The notes beneath the pieces were generated by a model. The model did not search any database, was not told where the DNA came from, and worked only from the letters and a program-made list of their open reading frames with translations. A stretch of 10,866 bases of DNA from Candidatus Segatella papionis (lineage in GTDB: Bacteria > Bacteroidota > Bacteroidia > Bacteroidales > Bacteroidaceae). Made by a program: the position numbers and the translations under genes. The DNA lies in NCBI GenBank assembly GCA_002297965.1, contig DBLF01000101.1:28464-39329 (forward strand), read 5' to 3'. Positions 6,164 through 10,866 of the stretch are shown in pieces. Numbering within the stretch: the stretch's first letter is position 1; each line of letters starts with the position of its first letter.

Positions 6164-8413
6164 TTACAGTCTCTCGTGTGCCTGACGGGCAATCACGTCG
6201 AGCTGCTGCTCACGAGTCAAGTCGATGAACTTCACGGCGTAACCGCTCACACGGATGGTGAAGTTCTGGTACTCTTCCTTCTCTGGGTGCTCCATCGCAT
6301 CCTTGAGCTTCTCCACGCCAAACACGTTCACGTTCAGGTGGTGAGCTCCCTGGTTGAAGTAACCATCCATCACGCCTACCAAGGTCTGGGCACGCTCCTC
6401 GTCGTTATGACCGAGTGCTCCAGGACTGATGGTCTGGGTGTTGGAGATACCATCGAGCGCATACTCGTATGGCAACTTAGCCACTGAGTTCAAGGAAGCA
6501 AGCAAGCCGTTCTTCTCTGCACCGTAAGATGGGTTAGCACCTGGAGCCAAAGGAGCACCGGCTGGACGACCATCAGGCATGTTGCTGGTGTACTTACCAT
6601 ATACCACGTTAGAAGTGATGGTCAAGATAGAGGTTGTTGGCTCAGAGTTGCGATAAGTATGGTGCTTCTTGATCATGTTCATGAAGGTCTTGAGCAACCA
6701 AACTGCAATCTCGTCGGCACGCTCGTCATCGTTACCATAGCGTGGGAAGTCACCCTCGGTCTTGAAGCTGAGAGGGAAACCGGTCTCGTCGCGCACGATG
6801 TTCACCTTAGCGTACTTGATGGCTGAGATAGAGTCAACCACGTGGCTGAAACCTGCGATACCGGTAGCGAAGGTACGGCGCACGTCGGTGTCAATGAGCG
6901 CCATCTCGGCTGCCTCGTAGAAGTACTTGTCGTGCATGTAATGGATGAGGTTCAAAGTCTTCACATAGACACCTGCCAACCAGTCCATCATATCCATGAA
7001 GCGTGGCATAAACTCCTCGTAGGTCAATACGTCGCCCTCTACGGCACGATACTTAGGACCGCACTGCTCACGGGTCTTGGAATCTACACCGCCTGATACA
7101 GCGTAGGTCAAGCACTTAGCCAAGTTGGCACGAGCGCCGAAGAACTGCATCTCCTTACCGGTCTGTGTAGCCGATACACAGCAGCAGATGCTATAGTCAT
7201 CGCCCCAAACTGGGCGCATCACGTCGTCGTTCTCATACTGGATGGAGCTAGTCTTTACGGAAATCAAGCTAGCGTAGTGCTTGAATGCCTTTGGCAAGCG
7301 AGAGCTGTAGAGCACGGTCAAGTTAGGCTCTGGCGAAGGACCCATGTTCTCCAAGGTGTGGAGGAAACGGAAGTCGTTCTTGGTCACCATCGAGCGACCG
7401 TCCTGGCCCATACCACCTACCTCAAGTGTAGCCCAAACTGGGTCGCCAGAGAAGAGCTGGTTGTATGAAGGGATACGAGCGAACTTCACCATGCGGAACT
7501 TCATCACCAAGTGGTCGATGAGCTCCTGAGCCTCATCCTCAGTAAGTGTACCCTCGTTGAGGTCGCGCTGGATATAGATGTCGAGGAAGGTAGAGATACG
7601 ACCTACTGACATGGCAGCACCGTTCTGAGTCTTCACGGCACCGAGGTAACCGAAGTAAAGCCACTGCACAGCCTCGCGAGCGTTCTTAGCTGGCTGAGAA
7701 ATGTCGAAACCATAGAGCTGAGCCATCTCCTTCAAGCCCTTCAAAGCCTTGATTTGCATAGAAACTTCCTCACGCAAGCGGATTACCTCGTCGATCATCT
7801 CACGGTCACCCATGTTGAGGAGGTCGTTCTGCTTCTCCTGAATCAAGTAGTCGATACCATAGAGAGCCACACGACGATAGTCGCCCACGATACGGCCACG
7901 GCCGTAAGTATCAGGCAGACCGGTGAGGATATGATTGTGGCGCACGTGCTTCATCTCTGGGGTGTAAGCATCGAACACGCCGTCGTTATGAGTCTTGCAA
8001 TACTTGTGGAAGATCTCGTGGAGTTTCTCCGATGGCTCATAGCCGTAAGTAGTGCAAGCCTGCTCTGCCATCTTGATGCCACCGTATGGCATGAAGGCAC
8101 GCTTCAAAGGCTTGTCGGTCTGAAGACCCACCACCTTTTCGAGATCCTTGGTGCCTTCGCCGATATAGGCAGCACCGTAAGCTGTCAATCCTGAAACCAC
8201 CTCGGTCTCCATATCGAGCACGCCACCCTTGGCACGCTCTTGCTTCTGGAGCTCCTTCAACATACCCCAAAGAGTGTTGGTAGCCTGAGTAGGTTCTGCG
8301 AGGAACGACTCATCGCCGTCGTAGCTAGTGTAGTTATGCTGGATGAAATCACGAAGATTCACCTCACTCTGCCACTTGTTTCCCTTGAAACCTCTCCATT
8401 CTGTTTTCATCAT
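6164..8413 (-). CDS. pflB: Formate C-acetyltransferase (pyruvate formate-lyase)
   Basis: 749 aa, full length for PflB. It converts pyruvate and CoA to acetyl-CoA and formate by glycyl-radical chemistry in anaerobic cytosol. The active-site Cys pair is C411/C412 in ICCCVSA. The glycyl-radical site is G724 in IRVSGYAVKF, 26 residues from the end, as in the family. Other landmarks are the TGLPDTYGRGRIVGDYRR segment near residue 170 and SPGALGHNDEERAQ in the C-terminal part. An extra cysteine (C410) directly precedes the usual pair. Start: ATGATG at 8413-8408; the upstream ATG is chosen because AAGGAA lies about 7 nt before it, though the second ATG is equally possible. It has its own terminator and is activated by the pflA product encoded downstream. 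Confidence 0.98.
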   Translation of the reverse strand: MMKTEWRGFKGNKWQSEVNLRDFIQHNYTSYDGDESFLAEPTQATNTLWGMLKELQKQERAKGGVLDMETEVVSGLTAYGAAYIGEGTKDLEKVVGLQTDKPLKRAFMPYGGIKMAEQACTTYGYEPSEKLHEIFHKYCKTHNDGVFDAYTPEMKHVRHNHILTGLPDTYGRGRIVGDYRRVALYGIDYLIQEKQNDLLNMGDREMIDEVIRLREEVSMQIKALKGLKEMAQLYGFDISQPAKNAREAVQWLYFGYLGAVKTQNGAAMSVGRISTFLDIYIQRDLNEGTLTEDEAQELIDHLVMKFRMVKFARIPSYNQLFSGDPVWATLEVGGMGQDGRSMVTKNDFRFLHTLENMGPSPEPNLTVLYSSRLPKAFKHYASLISVKTSSIQYENDDVMRPVWGDDYSICCCVSATQTGKEMQFFGARANLAKCLTYAVSGGVDSKTREQCGPKYRAVEGDVLTYEEFMPRFMDMMDWLAGVYVKTLNLIHYMHDKYFYEAAEMALIDTDVRRTFATGIAGFSHVVDSISAIKYAKVNIVRDETGFPLSFKTEGDFPRYGNDDERADEIAVWLLKTFMNMIKKHHTYRNSEPTTSILTITSNVVYGKYTSNMPDGRPAGAPLAPGANPSYGAEKNGLLASLNSVAKLPYEYALDGISNTQTISPGALGHNDEERAQTLVGVMDGYFNQGAHHLNVNVFGVEKLKDAMEHPEKEEYQNFTIRVSGYAVKFIDLTREQQLDVIARQAHERL

Positions 8414-8570
8414 TTTGATATTCCTTTTTTGTTTTATAAGTTAATAATTATATTGAAAATTGTACACACTGTCTTCTTGTCAGGAAACTATAGAAATTGT
8501 AGGCATTTTCCCTTTCATCTCCTATACCTTTTATATATTGGTTTCCTATACCTTATTATATATAGGCAAT
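8414..8570 (-). promoter_or_regulatory. pflB leader and upstream region with an 11-bp direct repeat
   Basis: The region between pflB and the terminator of the 45-aa gene should hold the pflB promoter. It contains two copies of AAGGTATAGGA on the minus strand (plus-strand TCCTATACCTT at 8520-8530 and 8544-8554), 24 bp apart and each next to an A/T-only run (TATATA-like). No exact TAnnTTTG is present. The repeats could be an activator or repressor site. The leader from about 8450 to 8414 is A/T-rich and unstructured. Confidence 0.45.
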
Positions 8571-8602
8571 AAAAAAGCCCGAACACGAAAGTGCACGGGT
8601 TT
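8571..8602 (-). terminator. Terminator of the 45-aa small gene
   Basis: CCCG at 8578-8581 pairs with CGGG at 8596-8599, and the inner CAC/GTG stem closes a 4-nt loop (GAAA on the plus strand). On the minus strand the stem is followed by CTTTTTTATT, a clear U-tract. It begins directly at the stop codon of the small minus-strand gene, supporting that gene as a real transcription unit. The plus-strand reading also ends in TTTT. Confidence 0.85.
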
Positions 8603-8740
8603 TCATTGATTGATAGTTTCCAATTTCTCCTTGATTTTGTTGAGGCACGCCACAGACATGAAGGCCATCGTAGCCCCCATCACAGCACCAGTAACCGTCC
8701 CGATGCCCACGAAAAGCAGTTGTTTCTTCTTATCTGTCAT
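8603..8740 (-). CDS. 45-aa single-helix membrane peptide (small ORF)
   Basis: ATG at 8740-8738 to TGA at 8605-8603 encodes 45 residues. The layout is a basic N-terminus (MTDKKKQ), one glycine/alanine-rich helix at about 8-33 (including LLFVGIGTVTGAV and ATMAFMSV) and a charged amphipathic tail (NKIKEKLETINQ). The helix has small-residue GxxxG-like spacing (G14, G18, G22), which often supports helix packing. A TAACTTTG -7 box about 56 nt upstream and a terminator at its stop codon frame it as a stand-alone gene. The Shine-Dalgarno-like AAAAAAGG is very close to the ATG, as is common in A-rich Bacteroidota leaders. Family and function are unknown; the overlapping plus-strand ORF is a shadow. 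Confidence 0.7.
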   Translation of the reverse strand: MTDKKKQLLFVGIGTVTGAVMGATMAFMSVACLNKIKEKLETINQ

Positions 8741-8795
8741 GCCTTTTTTATCTATCTTTAATCAATCTGAAATACTTGTTATTCCTTTACGGCTG

Positions 8796-8803
8796 CAAAG
8801 TTA
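8796..8803 (-). promoter_or_regulatory. -7 promoter box of the 45-aa gene
   Basis: Minus-strand TAACTTTG exactly matches the Bacteroidota TAnnTTTG element and is followed by GCAGCC. Transcription would start near 8790, leaving a leader of about 50 nt before the ATG at 8740. The -33 region is T-rich (TTTTC) rather than a clean TTTG. Confidence 0.65.
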
Positions 8804-8884
8804 CGACAATAAAACGAGAAAAGAGAATAAAACCCATAGATTTTACCCTCTTTTCATAAAAATCCTCATTTATTGGTATTCGAT

Positions 8885-8910
8885 TTGCACAAAAGATTTT
8901 CATTGTGCAA
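8885..8910. repeat. Perfect 8-bp inverted repeat, operator-like
   Basis: TTGCACAA at 8885-8892 and TTGTGCAA at 8903-8910 are exact reverse complements separated by 10 nt. The half-site starts are 18 bp apart, under two helical turns, as expected for a dimeric regulator. There is no T-tract after it on either strand to suggest a terminator. It lies between the divergent promoters, closer to the minus-strand one. Confidence 0.5.
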
Positions 8911-9094
8911 TGCCTAAATGTCAAATCATCATTCATATAGCAACTCATCCTATCTCAACAGGAGGCACCTTGTTTGTTCTCTTTCTCATAATTCTTCCAT
9001 ACGAGAATCATACCATAAGGTAGAAAGAATTCAAAAATCACGATTCCAACCCTAAATTGAACGATTAAGATACCCACATTTTACATTTCTTTCG

Positions 9095-9102
9095 TAACTT
9101 TG
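9095..9102 (+). promoter_or_regulatory. -7 promoter box of the GH30 gene
   Basis: TAACTTTG exactly matches TAnnTTTG and is followed by GCAACAC. The upstream stretch is T-rich (TTTTAC near 9079), a possible weak -33 element. The expected transcript start near 9108 leaves about 37 nt of leader and fixes the translation start at 9145. Confidence 0.7.
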
Positions 9103-9144
9103 CAACACAATTTACAATTAAAGATTCAACAAACCCAAAAAAGC

Positions 9145-10755
9145 ATGGCAATAATAATTTCAGAAAAAACTCGCAAAAGCATTGCACTAACGATATTTCT
9201 ATTGTCAGTAGGCAGCGCAATGGCCTCAGAATGGCACATAAATGAGGCGCAAGAAAGCAAGCCTACCCAATACACCATCCTCACCCACTCACCCGAGCAG
9301 CACATCCAGCATTTCGGCGCAAGCGATGCCTGGAGTATGCAGTTTATCGGTCTGTGGCCTGAGAAGCAACAAGAGCAGATAGCAGACTGGCTATTCTCTA
9401 CCGAAAACGATGCACAGGGAAAACCAAAGGGCATCGGTCTCTCCATCTGGAGATTCAACCTTGGAGCTGGCAGCGAGGAGCAAGGAGACTCGGCACAGAT
9501 ACAACCTGGCACTCGCACACAATGTTTCCTCAATGCCGACGGCACTTACGACTGGAGCAAACAAGCCGGACAGCGCCGTTTCCTGAAGCTTGCCAAACAG
9601 CGTGGCGTGCCATACATTCTTGCCTTTTGCAACTCTGCTCCCGTATTCTACACACAGAATGGACTTGCCACCAACACCGGACGTGGCGGAACCATCAACC
9701 TGAAGAAAGATTGCTACGGCAAGTTTGGCAAGTTCATCGCTACATCACTCAAAGGCATCGAGGAGCATGATGGAATCCACATCAATTACATCAGTCCCAT
9801 CAATGAACCTGACGGGCATTGGAACTGGCTCGGCCCGAAACAAGAGGGAAGCCCTGCCACCAACCGTGAGCTTGCCAAGGTAGCAAAGGAAGTAAGCAAG
9901 GCATTGGTAAAAAACAAGATGAACACAGAGATTCTCATCAATGAGTCGAGCGACTACCGATGCTTGCTTGGTACTCATGAGACCGACTGGCAACGTGGCT
10001 ACGAAATCAATTCCTTCTTCACCAAAGACAGTACAAAGACCTATCTTGGTAATGTAAGACAAGTGTTGCCACTCATCGGTGCTCATAGTTACTGGACCAA
10101 CACACCTATCCCATATATGAGAGAAATTCGCCAAAAGGTGCGTGAGGCTTGCCAACAGAAAGGCATCAAGTTCTGGCAAACAGAAATTTGCATCATGGGC
10201 AACGACGAAGAAATTGGCGGTGGCACTCCATACGACTTTTCGATGAAGACGGCACTCTATGTGGCTCGTGTCATCCACCACGACTTGGTATATGCCAATG
10301 CCGAGAGTTGGAGCTGGTGGCGTGCAGCTGGCGGCGACTATCGTGACGGACTTATCCGCATCTATAGCAAAGATGGCTGGAAGAGCGGTTGGGCTGTAGA
10401 TTCCAAGTTGATGTGGGCTTTAGGTAACTACTCTCGCTTCATTCGTCCAGGAGCACAACGCTTCGACATCTCTACTCTCTCACCAGAAGGCAAGCAGGTG
10501 GAAGAAGGTTACAACGATCCGTATGGCGTGATGTGTTCTGCCTACAAGAACGCAGATGGCAAGTGGGTCATCGTAGCCATCAACTATGCAGAGGAAGTGA
10601 AGCCGGTGAAATTTCAGTTAGACAATCAGGAGCAAAAGACATGGCAAATGTATCGCACCAGTGATATTTCGTCAGAAAGTTTGGCTCCCGTTGGAGAATG
10701 TAATGGTACTACCGACCTAGCTCCACGTAGTATTACAACTTTCATACAGAAATAG
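9145..10755 (+). CDS. Secreted GH30-family glycoside hydrolase (endo-beta-1,6-galactanase-like)
   Basis: 536 aa. Residues 1-27 are a type I signal peptide: charged start, hydrophobic core IALTIFLLSVGS and cleavage after AMA at 27. No lipobox Cys is present, so it is periplasmic or secreted rather than a lipoprotein. The mature protein shows clan GH-A/GH30 landmarks: FGASDAW (57-63), LSIWRFNLGAGS, AFCNSAP, the acid/base Glu221 in SPINEPDGHWNW, and the nucleophile Glu347 in FWQTEICIMG. The WSWWRAAGGDYRDGL segment and a C-terminal beta-rich region (about 430-536) complete the usual catalytic barrel plus beta-sandwich. The pattern most resembles beta-1,6-galactanase-like members, but substrate cannot be fixed from sequence; beta-1,6-glucan or another glycan remains possible. 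A TTG at 9100 would extend the frame, but it lies in the promoter. No SusC/SusD or other carbohydrate genes are adjacent, so it seems to stand alone. Confidence 0.9.
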   Translation: MAIIISEKTRKSIALTIFLLSVGSAMASEWHINEAQESKPTQYTILTHSPEQHIQHFGASDAWSMQFIGLWPEKQQEQIADWLFSTENDAQGKPKGIGLSIWRFNLGAGSEEQGDSAQIQPGTRTQCFLNADGTYDWSKQAGQRRFLKLAKQRGVPYILAFCNSAPVFYTQNGLATNTGRGGTINLKKDCYGKFGKFIATSLKGIEEHDGIHINYISPINEPDGHWNWLGPKQEGSPATNRELAKVAKEVSKALVKNKMNTEILINESSDYRCLLGTHETDWQRGYEINSFFTKDSTKTYLGNVRQVLPLIGAHSYWTNTPIPYMREIRQKVREACQQKGIKFWQTEICIMGNDEEIGGGTPYDFSMKTALYVARVIHHDLVYANAESWSWWRAAGGDYRDGLIRIYSKDGWKSGWAVDSKLMWALGNYSRFIRPGAQRFDISTLSPEGKQVEEGYNDPYGVMCSAYKNADGKWVIVAINYAEEVKPVKFQLDNQEQKTWQMYRTSDISSESLAPVGECNGTTDLAPRSITTFIQK

Positions 10756-10788
10756 ACCATTTTACTTTCATATTTCACCAAATTAACA

Positions 10789-10837
10789 AATAATCCCCTT
10801 TATTGAACGATATTTATCCATCAGTAAGGGGATTATT
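10789..10837 (+). terminator. Terminator after the GH30 gene
   Basis: A perfect 12-bp stem (AATAATCCCCTT / AAGGGGATTATT) extends inward by about five more pairs (ATTGA with TCAGT, one wobble, one bulged T). The downstream arm ends in TTATTTCG, a short U-rich tract. It starts 33 nt after the stop codon. Because the arms also begin A-rich, it could work in both directions. Confidence 0.8.
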
Positions 10838-10840
10838 TCG

Positions 10841-10848
10841 TAAATTTG
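10841..10848 (+). promoter_or_regulatory. Candidate -7 box for a gene beyond the window
   Basis: TAAATTTG exactly matches TAnnTTTG and is followed by GCAACC, as with the GH30 promoter. It lies 3 nt after the terminator hairpin, so the next plus-strand gene probably starts transcription here. The gene itself is outside the window and no TTTG is seen at -33. Confidence 0.5.
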
Positions 10849-10866
10849 CAACCAGAATAACTTTTC

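Larger units (their letters stand above)
8741..9144. other. 404-bp divergent intergenic region
   Basis: No convincing gene lies here. It holds promoters facing both ways (minus-strand -7 box at 8796-8803, plus-strand -7 box at 9095-9102), an inverted repeat GAAAAGAG/CTCTTTTC at 8818-8855 and a perfect inverted repeat TTGCACAA/TTGTGCAA at 8885-8910. The remainder, about 8911-9080, shows nothing I can name. Open frames in it are short and lack ribosome-binding sites. Confidence 0.7.

Noticed and set aside
7754..8194. Plus-strand ORF of 146 aa
   Set aside because: Antisense to pflB, which is conserved across this whole stretch.
8610..9023. Plus-strand ORF of 137 aa, including a 37-aa frame from ATG 8910
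   Set aside because: Its first third is antisense to the 45-aa gene, which has its own promoter and terminator. The rest is low-information intergenic sequence, and the inner ATG overlaps an inverted repeat and has no ribosome-binding site.
9745..10281. Minus-strand ORF of 178 aa
   Set aside because: Antisense to the GH30 catalytic domain, which includes both catalytic Glu codons.
1..10866. CRISPR arrays, tRNA/rRNA genes, insertion sequences or phage genes
   Set aside because: I saw no regularly spaced repeats, no cloverleaf-like segments, no transposase or integrase motifs, and no terminal inverted repeats with target duplications.

Overview
The window looks like a chromosomal segment from a Bacteroidota member, most likely a gut or rumen Prevotella/Segatella-type organism. 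Three lines of evidence support this. Promoter-like elements have the Bacteroidota -7 form TAnnTTTG (TAACTTTG or TAAATTTG, each followed by GCA). Ribosome-binding sites are weak and A-rich. The gene set also fits: a PflB/PflA pair, a GH30 glycosidase and a TackOD1 zinc protein. The assignment is inferred from these features, not from a database match.

Layout. (1) Bases 1-4928, plus strand: the 3' part of a polysaccharide-synthesis operon. In order it holds the tail of an unidentified protein; a membrane-tethered protein with a degenerate receiver-like N-terminus and a TackOD1-like multi-cysteine domain; a processive-type GT2 glycosyltransferase; a UDP-sugar 6-dehydrogenase of the HexNAc-type family; and a stand-alone CheY-like response regulator. 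The spacing is tight (an ATGA overlap, then gaps of 42, 70 and 29 nt). (2) Bases 4929-4992: two tandem hairpins with the same loop start, lying between convergent gene groups. (3) Bases 4993-8740, minus strand, listed in transcription order: a 45-aa one-helix membrane peptide gene with its own promoter and terminator, pflB with a strong terminator, a 75-aa two-helix membrane protein, a 30-aa membrane peptide coupled to it, and pflA. (4) Bases 8741-9144: a divergent intergenic region with -7 boxes facing both ways and two inverted repeats. (5) Bases 9145-10755, plus strand: a secreted GH30-family glycoside hydrolase as a single gene, followed by a strong hairpin terminator and a -7 box for a gene beyond the window.

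How the genes work together. The plus-strand operon has the core of an alginate-, hyaluronan- or PNAG-like system: a membrane polymerase, an enzyme supplying activated uronic acid, and regulatory parts. No PilZ or c-di-GMP module is visible. Its regulators appear to be a pseudo-receiver/TackOD1 membrane protein and a phosphorylatable receiver. This is the best candidate here for a poorly described system. PflB and PflA form the anaerobic glycyl-radical pyruvate cleavage pair (pyruvate + CoA to acetyl-CoA + formate). Three tiny membrane-protein genes sit among them and are easily missed by automatic annotation.
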